From Sipunculus nudus (taxonomy: Eukaryota > Annelida > Sipuncula > Golfingiida > Sipunculidae): a stretch of 64,000 bases of DNA. The stretch is from contig CM049311.1 in assembly GCA_026874595.1 (NCBI GenBank), positions 64,955,953 to 65,019,952 of the forward strand, in the 5' to 3' direction. A program made the translations under genes and the position numbers. Below the pieces are notes generated by a model, which did not search any database, was not told the origin of the DNA, and saw nothing but the letters and a program-made list of their open reading frames with translations. Below, one piece after another: positions 46,661 to 58,024 of the stretch. Position 1 is the first letter of the stretch. The number at the start of each line of letters is the position of its first letter.

Positions 46661-49142
46661 TATAACAAGTGACCCATGGGTCATGACGCTCAGCCGACTG
46701 GCATGTTGACATTATGTCCATGCACAGCAACAAATTAAGATAATGTAGGTGGCATCATAGTTCATGCATATTATCTGAAGTTCATCAACACCAATAAGCA
46801 CATCAAATTTGATGACAATCCATGCAGCTGTTCCTGAGGAATCTGGCAATTTGTGTGTATTTTGCATTATTTCTGGGGTACTCAAATATGGCCTGTAACT
46901 CAGATAATATAGGTCACAGTGACCTTAACTCAAGTTTCTGAGGAGAACTTTTGAGGAACTCTCAGGATGTCAAGTAAGAAGATTAAGGTCAAATTGTTAT
47001 GATTTGTGCCTTGCTTTGGCATCAAATTTTCAAATATTCTTGGGGTGCTTATAAGCCCCATAGCTTGGAGAATATGGGTAACAGAAACCTAATTTCAGGT
47101 TTCCAAGAAGACTTTTTCATGGACCTCCCTGGTTGTCAAAATAGAAGATTCTAGGTCCAATGGTTATGATTTGTGCCCTGCTTTGGTATCAAATTTTCAA
47201 TTATTCTGGGGGTGCTTATAAGCCCCATAGCTTGGAAAATATGGGTAACAGAGACTATAAATTTCATGTTTCCAAGAAGACTTTTCATGGACTTCTCTGG
47301 ATGTCAAGTAAGAAGAATCTAGGACCAATGTTTACGATTTGTGCACTGTTAAAGGATGACCACATATTTAAAGGTCTCAAAAACAGAGAAAAAAATCACA
47401 ACAAATAAAAAAACAGGTGGCGCCAACCAATCTGCAGAAACTGATGAAACATTCCATGATCAAAATCCATGCAAAGAAACATGATGACCAATGCATTAGT
47501 TGTTGAGATACTTGAGCTTTTGGATCACATTTTCCATTATTCTGGGAATGCTTCAGAGCCACATAGCTCTGAGGTTTCCGGTAACAGAGACATAATTTTA
47601 GGTTTCCAAGGAGACTTTTCATGGGCCTCCATGCATGTCAAGATAAAAGATTCTAGGACCAGTTGTTACGATTTGTGCCCTGTTATCAGATGACCGCATC
47701 TTTGAAGGTATCAAAAACAGAGAAAAAAATTCGTAAAAAATAAAAAAAAATACAGGTTGCGCCACCAGTCTGCAGAAACTGAAACACTCCATGATCAATA
47801 TCCATGCAAAGAATGATGGTGATCAATGCATTAGTTGTTCAGATACTTAAGCTTTTGTATAAGATTTTCCATTATTCTGGGGGATACTTCAGAGCGCCAT
47901 AGCTCTGAGGTTTTGGGTAACAGAGACCTAATTTTCAGTTTCCAATGAGACTTTTTATTTGCCTCTCTGCATGTCAAGTTAGAAGATCCAGGTCCAGTGG
48001 TTAGGATTTGTGCCCTGTTATCAGATGACCACATCTTTTAAGGTATCAAAAACAGAGAAAGAAAATTGTAAAATATCGAAAAAATACAGGTGTCACCACC
48101 AGTCTGTAGAAACTGATGGAACACTCAATGATAAATATTCATGCAAAGAATCATGGTGATCAATGCATTAGTTGTTCAGATACTTGAGCTTTTGTATCAA
48201 ATTTTCCATTATTCTGGGGGGATACTTCAGAGCCCCATCGCTCTGAGGTTTTTGGTAACAGAGACCTAATGTTAGGTTTCCAATGACACTTTTCATTGGC
48301 CACTCTGCATGTTAAGTTAGAAGATTCCAGGTCCAGTGGTTAGGATTTGTGCCCTGTTATCAGATGACCACATCTTTAAAGGTATCAAAAATAGAGAAAG
48401 AAAATTGTAAAATATCGAACAAATACGGGTGGCACCACCAGTCTGCAGAAACTGATGAAACACTCCTTGATCAATATTCATGCAAAGAATCATGTTGATC
48501 AATGCATTAGTTGTTCAGATAATTGAGTTTTTGTATCAAATTTCCATTATTCTGGGGGGTACTTCTGAGCTCCATAGCTTGAAGAATCTCGGTAATAGAG
48601 ACCTAATTCCAGGTTTCCAAGGAGACTTTTAATGGGCGTCCCCGCATGTCAAGATAGAAGATTCTAGGTCCAGTTGTTACAATCTGTGCCCTGTAAACAG
48701 ATGACCGATTCTTTTAAGGTCTAAAAATTAAAGAAAAAAATCGTTAAAAAAAATCGAAAAAAATACAGGTGGCGACACCAGCCTGTAGAAATTGATGAAA
48801 CACTCCATGATCAATATCTATGCAAAGAATCATGGTGATCAATGCATAAGTTGTTCAGATACTAGAGCTTTTGTATCAAATTTTCCATTTTTCTGGGGGA
48901 TACTTCGGAGCCCCATAGCTCGAAGAATATGGGTAACAGGGACTTAAGTCCAGGTGTTTAAGGAGATTTTTCATTGACCTCTCTGGGTGTAAAGTTAGAA
49001 GATACCAGGTCAAGCGGTTACAATTTGTGCCCTGTTAACGGACAGACGACCGGACGGCCGGGCAACCGGACGGCCGGACGGACGACAGACAAAGAGTGAT
49101 TGCTAAAGCTCAGATGACTTACAGTCAGCTGAGCTAAAAAAA
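46661..49142 (-). mobile_element. Helentron-like or other non-autonomous element with satellite core (E3)
   Basis: On the plus strand the left end has a perfect 14-bp palindrome TGACCCATGGGTCA (46670-46683) then TGACGCTCAGCCGAC. The right end has GGACGG repeats (49038-49090), AGCTCAGATGACTTACAGTC and AGCTGAGCT, then an A-run. ATTATTCTGGGG-type anchors near 46865, 47032, 47199, 47537, 47870, 48209, 48549 and 48888 show short units of about 167 bp and then long units of about 333-340 bp. The long units add a segment with the GGTGGCGCCACC-like word and AACACTCCATGATCAATAT. No coding capacity. Confidence 0.75.
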
Positions 49143-49369
49143 AAACCCGCTGGTATAATATTTTACAGTCTACGAATGTTCTCATAACTAAGGGTTCCAA
49201 AATTAAAAATAGAAAACTATTTAATACATTAAAATGAAACCAGGTAAGGAGGTGGTTAAGCGTAAAAGTGAGAGGCAAAATGTTTGAAGTGCTTCACTAC
49301 AAAAAATCTACATCCTCAGGCAGGCAAAGGGAAAACGTCCAGTAACCATGCCAAATAGTGTGATTTAAA

Positions 49370-50060
49370 GAAAGACCGACTCAGCCGTATAGGTCCTGAA
49401 GGACCATCGCTCACTGCTCCTAATGTCATGAGACCATCACCCACTCTTGTAGGACTCATCACCCAGTCCCGCAGGATCATCACACACGCCTCCTGATGTA
49501 ATGAGACCATCATCCGCTCCTGTTAGACTCATCACCCAGTCCCGCATGACCATCACACACGCCTCCTGTTGTCATGAGACCATCATCCACTCCTGTTAGA
49601 CTCATCACCCAGTCCCGCATGACCATCACACACGCCTCCTGATGTCATGAGACCATCATCCACTCCTGTTAGACTCATCACCCAGTCCCGCATGACCATC
49701 ACACACGCCTTCTGATGTCATGAGACCATCATCCACTCCTGTTAGACTCATCACCCAGTCCAGCATGACCATCACTCACTCCTCATGTTGTAATGAGACA
49801 ATCAACCACTCCTGTTAGACTCATCACCCAGTCCAGCAGGACCATCACTCACTCCTCATGATGTAATGAGACCATCACCCGCTCCTGTATGACTCAACAT
49901 CCAGTCCCGGATGACCATCACACACTCCTCCTGATGTCATGAGACCATCATCCACTCCTTTAGAACTCATCATGCAGTCCCTCAGAACCTTCACACACTC
50001 CTGTAGGACTCATCATCCAGTCCACAGGACCGTCACACACTCCTGATATCATGTGACCAT
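49370..50060 (+). repeat. Minisatellite array A, unit about 73 bp
   Basis: About nine units with CTCCTGATGTCATGAGACCA, TCATCCACTCCTGTTAGACT and CATCACCCAGTCC. Spacing of the ATGAGACCATCA word is 72-75 nt in the regular part. The same unit family occurs in opposite orientation at 53400-54355. Confidence 0.85.
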
Positions 50061-50351
50061 CAAACCCAGCCCCTTTCAAGTAATCAAATTTGAAGACTAG
50101 ATAGTTATTTCCTCTAATGAACAAATAAGTTAATTATGTTAAATATGGAAAATGACAGTTGTCTTGGTTTATTCTTCTTTCCCGCAGATTTCCACCATTT
50201 TTAATGTAACTGGTCCTGCTCACACACATGGAATCCAGAATAGACACCTTCATTGATGGAATATTGGCAGCCAACTGAATCCAGTGACTGTGGACATCCG
50301 ACGGAAAAAAATATCTACTTTTACTAGGAGAGTTTCACCTACAAATATCAC

Positions 50352-50357
<6 letters not shown>

Positions 50358-50420
<63 letters not shown>
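50358..50420. repeat. (TA)n microsatellite
   Basis: Lies in the intron between exons D and E of the minus-strand CaRF/Ulp1-like gene. Confidence 0.95.
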
Positions 50421-50423
<3 letters not shown>

Positions 50424-53399
50424 AAAGCACTACACTTAATAGATTGTCCTGTCCTGCCATGAGTGGTGAAAAATATCAGGGTATAATTGAACTGGCTTAT
50501 AAAACATGTAAAGACATGGTTGTATTTCCTATTAAGCTTTTAGTCAAAGATGCATAATTTGAAAACCATAGGTGGACGTTTTACCTTCTTGAGCATCCGG
50601 TGGCCATATTCCTCTCTGTTCCAGAAAACAGTCATGTATGAAGGAAACACATATACATCGTCATAATCTTCTCTGTTCCTCTCAGTTTTCATTAAAGCCA
50701 GAGAGGCTTACATATAAAGCTGTCAGGAAACGCTTTGGAACTAAGAAAAAAATCAGTTCGCCCAACATTTTTGGGCTGAAGTTGCTCAACTAGCCAAACA
50801 ATGCACGGGTGTGGTATGTCTGTGTGTTAGACACAAGTATAATCTGTTATTTACACATAGAGCAGCACCCTAGGATCAGCTACGTCATGGCTCATACAAA
50901 CGCACTTGAAAACGACAAAATAGCTGTTAAAAATGACGACGTAATATACCAAAGCCTCTTACCTTGTTGCTACACCAGGTTATGAAAATAACGTCAGGTT
51001 GAACTGTCATGACTAATATTTCAGCTACAAGGTTTCCTAGTGGATATGAACTAATTAAAAAATAAAAAAAACACGCACATGATGGGTAAAGCTGTTTTTT
51101 ATGCAACAAATGGATACTTCTTTGAGAGAAAATATCAATCACAACTTCCTTTATTCAATCAGATTAAATAAAAGAACTTAGTTTTCTATGAAGACTGCAT
51201 TTAAAACATCTTTTTTTTAATTTTCTACAATTAATTCTTCTTCCTCTGCAGAAATTTTTAACCTGCAATGAAAGTGGGAGTACTAATCCTTAATAATATA
51301 TTAATGAAAAAAGGATTACTTTAGCTTGCATAATACATTTCAACACAGGAAGGGCAACCTGCATCATATAATCACATAGCATTTACATAATTAGCATTAT
51401 CAATACTCTTATGAAATAGGATCCCTATGGCTTAGGCTGTTCTTGTAAAAAGATCACAAAATTATTGTTAACCTACAAACTTGTCATTTTTTGTGACTGG
51501 TTTAAGATCACAGAGTGAACTAAGGAATAAATAAAAAGAACTACTGATATGCCTGTGCTATAGTGCTTCTGCGCAAGAAAGATCGAAATTGCTTACACAG
51601 GTAAAATTTGGGCATGACTTTTATCCCTGATCTTGTGCATTTTCAAATGTACCTTATCATTGATCAATTGAGGATGTTTGAATGTTTCCAGATCCCCCTT
51701 TTCAAGCACTTATACGCATATATGGTACCTGAAATTTGTTCCTTTGGGAAATGCCACATTCTTGTGTTTTTTTGCGTACAACTCCTTTCAAGCGAGACTG
51801 CAATGAGAAAAGCATCAGTTAATACATTGATTCAAATTGTACAAGTCACTCTGCTATGTAATTCTTTTTTTTAATTAAGCATTGAACTACAGTTAATTAA
51901 GGTACTAAGCCTGTGCAATGATAAATCATTTTCATTTAATTTTGTCTTTTCGCAAAGACATGTATATGGACATGCAGCAAGCTTTAGTCGAGTTTAAATT
52001 CAATCAACAAATCAGCAAGACCGTAATGGATGAACATTTCATAAAACCATTAATATAATTTTAAAATGTACAATGTTATGGTCTACACGAAAGTCAAAAT
52101 ATATCACATGAAAGACTTACATTTATCAACTAGGGACTATTTAATTAAGAACATCAACCATCTATATCTAATTTAAGAAGGCTTAGTTAACAAATGCATT
52201 TATTTCATAACAACTCAAAGTAGTCCTTTGACGATAAATATCCTGACTTTGTCTGAATATGTCATTCCTTTGTATAATTTTATTTTCTGGGCCTTCTTTC
52301 CTTTTACTTTGGTCTTGAATCTATGCACTTATAAACTTATTCTACTTGATTGAAATAATTTTTATTGACTCTCAGATTAAGTTTCATCATTTATGCAGCC
52401 ACACTACACCTCATTGGTGTCTTAGATTAGACAAGAAACTGTTTTTAAACAAAAAACAAGGTTTCTTTCTGTCTAAGTCAACTTACAATACTTATAATAT
52501 AAACATACTGACTTTCATAATTACTTACACTGAATTAATCGAAAATAACAAAATTGACCAAGTTTAGACCGATATATAAACTTTCCTAATCTGTACGCAA
52601 ACCTCTTTTATTGATTAACAATATCAAATCAAATACCTGGGGGGAAAAATTGATACAACAAAAATTAAGATGGAAACCTTATCAAAATAATAGCTATTAA
52701 TTACCAGGCGTTTCATGTTCCTGAGGAAGTGTAAATCTTACACGTTTTCTCTGCTTGGAAACATGGCCTTCAGATGAAGATTCTTTAATGAAAACGAAGA
52801 CCATTATAAATTATCAGTTTAAATGACCATGAAAGATATGAAAGCAATCATTAGTAAAAAAAACTAAATCTCATCATAAGCTTGATTATGTATAGTTTAC
52901 AAATATGTGCACTGTGCTCATGATTAAAAAGGTTCAAACTGCTGAACATATAAATATTTAGTAAAAAAGAGTACCCTTTCTGCTTTAAACATATTATGTT
53001 TATTTCTTTTAGCTAGAATTAATTATATATACATATATGTATACCGACATTTGTGCACAACCCACATATACATTGTGCATAACCCAAATAAACACCTGCT
53101 GGTGTGTCTTGGCTCTGGTCTTTTAAAATATCATTCAGGGAAATCTTTTTCTCCTTCTCTATAAGCAATCACAGAGGCGTTATAATTTTTTTCAAGTGTA
53201 ACTCATGAAAAATCTTCTTTCTCTGACTATCTATGGTTATGGAATAATTAAATTATATTCAAGATATAATCTTTTATTGTGCAAAACAAATTGAGTCTTG
53301 AAACATTATGTTATTTTTTTTTTTTTTTTTTTTTTTGCAGTAAATGAGCAATTCAATCCCAGATTCAATTCTCTTTAGATTGTGGTCAAACTGTAAAGG

Positions 53400-54355
53400 A
53401 TTACTTCTCAGGAGGAGTGGTTGAATGTCTCACGGCAACAGGGGGAGTGGTTGATTGTTCTACAGGAATGGGTGATGCTTCCTGCAGTAGTGGTTGAGGG
53501 TCTCATGGCATCAGGAAGAGTGGGATATGGTCTCATGGCATCAGGAAGAGTGGGTGATGGTCCTGCAGGACTGGGTGATGCCTGCTGCAGAAGTGAATGA
53601 CGGTCCCATGGTTGATTGTCCTGCATGACTGAGTAATGCTACCTGCAGGAGCTGGTGATTGTCCCATGGCATCAGGGGGAGTGGTTGATTGTTCTGCAGG
53701 GCTGGATGATACTTCCTGCAGGAGTGGGAGATGGTCTAATGCCATCAGGAGAAGTGATTGATTGTCCTGCACGACTGGGTGATGCTTCCTGCAGAAGTGG
53801 CTGATATTCTCATGGCATCAGGAGGAGTGGTTAATTGTCCTGCACGACTTGGTGATGCTTCTTGCAGGAGTTGGTGAAGGTCTCATGGCATCAGGAGGAG
53901 TGGTTGATCGTTCTGCAGGGCTGGATGATGCTTCCTGCAGGAGTGAGTGATAGTCTCATGGCATCAGGAGGAGTGGTTGATGCTTCCTGCAGGAGTGGGT
54001 GATATTCTCATGGCATCAGGAGGAGTGGTTGATTGTTCTGCAGGGCTTGATGATGCTTCCTGCAGTAGTGGGTGATGGTCTCATGGCATCAGGAGGAGTG
54101 GTTGATTGTCCTGCGAGACTGGGTAATGCTTCCTGCAGGAGTGGGTGATGGTCTCATGGCATCAGGGGGAGAGGTTGATTGTCCTGCAGGACTGGGTGAT
54201 GTTTCCTGCAGGAGTGGATGATGGTCTCATGGCATCAGGGGGAGTGGTTTATTGTTCTGCAGGGCTGGATAATGCTTCCTGCAGGAGTGGGTGATGGTCT
54301 AATGCCATCAGGAGAAGTGATTGATTGTCCTGCAGGACTGGGTGATGCTTCCCAC
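53400..54355 (-). repeat. Minisatellite array B, unit about 73 bp, inverted relative to array A
   Basis: About thirteen units reading on the plus strand GGTCTCATGGCATCAGGAGG, AGTGGTTGATTGTCCTGCAG and GACTGGGTGATGCTTCCTGC. The reverse complement matches array A in word order. Minus-strand open frames here (Pro/Ser/Thr-rich) are repeat translations. It falls in the intron between exons B and C of the CaRF/Ulp1-like gene. Confidence 0.85.
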
Positions 54356-56138
54356 ATAATGGATTTTTATTATATTGCCCAAAGCTGAGAGCTTTCAGTT
54401 CTAATTCTATGTACTCAAGCTTCTATTATTGCACTACCCAATATCCTATGCAGTGCTTTCTTTTCTTTGTATATCAGTTGTCTTTTTTTTTAATTTTCAC
54501 GCTATCACCCCAGTCAGAGGTCAAGCCCAAATTATGGTACATACCCCTGTTGCTGCTTTTGCCATCAGGGTGATCAGTATAATAAAATTCCCTTGCATAA
54601 TTACTGCATTCCTGCATGTCAGATGCATTGAACAGAATAGGTTCCTAGCACTGACCTGCATTCTATATTCTGAAATCATACAGGTACAAGATGCTTCTTT
54701 TTTTCTACTTATGATGTTACATCAAAAAGAGAGGGAGATATATTTAGAGAGAGGCAAAGTGCAAAGAGAAAAGGTTATTGTCTGAGTTAATTATCAAATT
54801 AACACATTTAAATGGACAACAGCCAAAGAAAAAACTTAGAGATGAAACTAGAGTCGAGGAATAGTTTCCATAAGCAAACACAGGGCATCAAGGGAAAGGT
54901 GTTAGTGCAGATATAGTTATTTTGAGCCACACAATTTACCACCACCAATTAAATATAAATACTTCACCTTTAAAATACATATGCTTGGCTACCTGCATAA
55001 CAGAGAGAATATCATGTTATACTTTCATAATGAGTTTCTTCCACAAACATTGAATAAACCAGTTCATAAACAAGACGGTCAAATTATTTGTTTGTCCTTC
55101 GGACATAGTATTCTTTCAACAAAATTAAAGAAATTATTTCGAAAAAAATAGGAAAGAGTATTTTTATTGCATATCATGTTGTATTGAAAAATAACAAACA
55201 GTACTTATGTAGATTTATTTTCTCCTGCCTGACCTTTCAGTCTGTTCCTTTTTCGCTTTTTGTCTCTGTCTGGTCCATAGTAACATTCGATGGTTTGGCT
55301 CCCCACGATGATGAAGGGAATGCCATCACACTTTAAATGAGGATGTGCTCCTCCCTGTGTGTCCAGCCAGTGAATTTTTCTCTGATGCTTACAGAAATCT
55401 GATAATATCAAGAATCTTAATATAAATATAATTATCATGACAGTTTTGGCTTTGCGAACATGCAATATTTTGAATTAAAATCCAAATTTATAAGCTAAAT
55501 AGGCCATATGCATTTAAATTTTGCCAGGATTCTTTATATAACCATATGATTTCGCCTTTACATCCCATTTTAAGCTGAGAGCATAACTTAATTGTTTTAC
55601 ATTTTCTATTTTAACTTTTTTTCGAATCAAATTTTATATTTGTTTAGGGTTTTGTGATTGCATAAGATATGTAGTTAGTCATGAAATGCAACTGCTGCAT
55701 CAGAATGTAAATGTAAGCGTACCTATTTTCTTGCCGTAATCTCACTTTGTCATTTGAATGACAAAATAGGCATGTTTGGCCAATTCAAACTCCTGTACAA
55801 GCCTATCAACAGACTCGGCCACGGCTACATATCCTTGAAAATCTGAAGAATATAACACGAACAGATCAGACCAAGATCTGCAGATGTAATGCACACAAAA
55901 GATTAATCTTTAGCAACAGAACTGTTGATAATAATAAAGTCTATCATGATTATATCATGTGTATTGACAATGGAAAATATACATATTAATAGGAAAAGGT
56001 TAATTATCGTTTGTGAAAAATCTAAACAAAACGATTACCACAGAATTGTGGTTTATAATTTGCATATTGATAAATAACATTTAAGCACCATATATCATGT
56101 TCAGATGAATTACCAAATATATGACATAAACAAATACA

Positions 56139-56141
<3 letters not shown>

Positions 56142-56198
<57 letters not shown>

Positions 56199-56261
56199 AT
56201 ATATATATTTCTAATACATATATATCTTTATATATATATATATCGTTATATACATATATAT

Positions 56262-56312
<51 letters not shown>
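56142..56312. repeat. Compound (TA)n microsatellite
   Basis: Two long TA tracts separated by degenerate TATATCTTTATA-type sequence, immediately upstream (for the minus strand) of the CaRF/Ulp1-like exons. Confidence 0.95.
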
Positions 56313-56315
<3 letters not shown>

Positions 56316-56918
56316 CATGACAAATGACCGCTCTGCAGCTTCATATAACAACCACCCAACTAAGACATCGCAGTAACACGATCCCGTGCTTTTCCCGCCG
56401 ACAACAGCGTTGTAGAGTGACGACGTTTAAGCAATTTGAGCCACCATGTGTGAATTTGATGAACTAGGGAACTCCTTCATTTAAATATCCACCTGATGCC
56501 ACCCTGATGCCACCTGGTGGACATGAAACGAATTAGCGTGACTTGGAGCGGAATAACCCTCACCAAATCTGCCGGCGCGTTTTAGTAACAACCAAGTCAC
56601 TTCTTACGCTGTACCCTATTCGTACCTTAACGAGGGGTTCGCCACATTTCATTTAATGAGATATCCAGGCTTAAATTTATAGGCGTATGAATACCAGACA
56701 AACAATTCACGAACATGCTAAGAAACTTTCCCGGCCGTCGATTTCTACGCCTCCATATTATTTACTGTATTATTTACGATGTTTATCACACTGAGCACAT
56801 ATACATGCATAAAAACATTCATTTCCGTTGGACCTTGACCTTGTTTAACCTGTGATTGTACAAGAGTGTGACGTACTTGTTTTTCAAGCTATCTGCGTTT
56901 TCCTTTATAACAGCTAAA

Positions 56919-57089
56919 ATGTCACATATTCCGGTGGTAGATTTCAAGCATTATGGGCTGATGCACTCATCGGCAGAAGCTGCTAGAATTGACACGGAAG
57001 CTTTCGGTCGCATTGCCCAGGAAATGCTCCGTGCTTTCAAGGATGTTGGATTTGTTTACCTAAAGAACACGGGCATATCATCTGAACAG
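56919..57089 (+). CDS. 2OG-Fe(II) oxygenase exon 1 (copy 4, rest not found)
   Basis: An intact first coding exon of the same family: MSHIPVVDFKHYGLMHS at the start, GFVYLKNTG near the end, then a donor EQ|GTACAT. It is exactly 171 nt, as in copies 1 and 2. An acceptor (TTTATAACAG) ends 5 nt before the ATG, again implying an upstream leader exon. No exon 2 to 8 is visible in the remaining 6.9 kb, while introns 1 of copies 1 and 2 are only 276 and 492 nt. Downstream come an AT-rich tandem repeat, a tandem-repeat element and a LINE relic. It is either an orphan exon or the start of a gene whose first intron was swollen by insertions and runs off the window. Residues 1-57 correspond to the start of the DIOX_N domain. 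Confidence 0.7.
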
Positions 57090-57345
57090 GTACATTATAT
57101 CATTCACTGCCTTGCATTCATTTATCCTTAGAAAACGAAATTAAGGTCTGCATGCATGCATTGTGGGTACCTTATTATTTTAAGAATACAAACAAATATG
57201 AGCTTCTTATAGAAACACGTTTTTTGTACAATTTCTTTCAGCTTTTGTTTTATTGAAATGGTGTGTTGTTTTGTTGAACATGTATTAGACCATTATAAAT
57301 TAAACTATGCTAAAACTGATTACTGTGTTTTCGGGTAGGTACGCT

Positions 57346-57361
57346 GGGGGGGGGGGGGGGG
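57346..57361. repeat. Poly-G tract
   Basis: A G-run in the putative first intron of copy 4. Similar runs occur near 23563, 39600 and 62371 on this strand, and C-runs near 12207, 14660 and 25000. Confidence 0.9.
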
Positions 57362-58024
57362 TCGGGGAGGGGCGTTGCTTCAGCCCCTAAAGCCCAAGTC
57401 TTGATCCACTATAGCTCTTACTATAGCTCAGATTAATTTAATAAACCTATCTTCATAAATGTTTTATATTCATAAATAAACGGTTTAAAATTTCGATCAT
57501 CTCTCATCATGATTTTTCTTCAGCAAAACGCTCTGCTTTGTTCTTAAAGTCGCTATTCACCTGCCTTATTTATAGAATCTTTGTAATACAGGCTAACCCT
57601 GCATATACATATTAAAGAAGTGAAAGTAATCATAAACATAATCTAGGTAATTATAATCTATTAACCTTTCATAAAAATGAGCCAATGCCATGGGTAAAGG
57701 CGGTGTCTTTGTCTATATCCACGTTTTTTTATAACATGGGTCGGGGCGGGAGGGGGGGTGCAAAAATTGCCACCGATCGTAATTGAAAGAGGTCCGGCAG
57801 AAACATCCGGCTTCAATTCAGAGATTACAGATTTCTGTAAATGACAAATACTGCATTGCTTCACATACTCTAACGAATATCAACTAGTGATCTTTCAATA
57901 ACTCGGTTACACGTTTTTATCTGTATGTTAACACTTGCTCAAGTGCCTTGTATATAAGTAGCCTTTAGATAAAATGTTTATACGTCAAAGTGGCGTTATA
58001 AGACCCATTCCCAGCTGGGGTTTC

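Larger units (their letters stand above)
50170..55842 (-). pseudogene. CaRF/ALS2CR8-like plus Ulp1 (C48) protease-like gene, apparently decayed
   Basis: Five splice-bounded coding fragments on the minus strand. Exon A (55842-55723) reads FQGYVAVAESVDRLVQEFEL..., with an in-frame TGA, then DYGKKI. Exon B (55398-55234) reads FCKHQRKIHWLDTQGG, CDGIPFIIVG and CYYGPDRDKKRKRN; its phase joins A exactly. Exon C (52782-52705) reads SSSEGHVSKQRKRVRFTLPQ. Exon D (50741-50585) ends DDVYVFPSYMTVFWNREEYG and HRMLKK before GTAAAA, with a one-base frame break upstream. Exon E (50338-50170) has VKVDIFF, then, after a T-run frame break, DVHSHWIQLAANIPSMKVSI and LDSM. The A-B pattern resembles the CaRF/ALS2CR8 DNA-binding domain. 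The HW...LDS pattern with VYVFPS upstream resembles Ulp1/SENP cysteine proteases (His and Asp of the triad); the catalytic Cys part was not found. Joining A-C with D-E as one gene is inference. It could be a host gene relic or come from a transposon carrying a Ulp1 domain. The first exon was not found. Confidence 0.5.

Noticed and set aside
51200-51262. Acidic terminal exon (KISAEEEELIVEN, stop) for the CaRF/Ulp1-like gene
   Set aside because: The acceptor looks good, but the phase does not fit exon C or D without extra assumptions; left out of the model.
53408-53772. Pro/Ser/Thr-rich minus-strand frames
   Set aside because: Translations of minisatellite array B.
49370-54355. CRISPR-like arrays (regular 73-bp periodicity)
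   Set aside because: No constant-repeat/variable-spacer structure; whole units diverge uniformly, and the host genome is animal.
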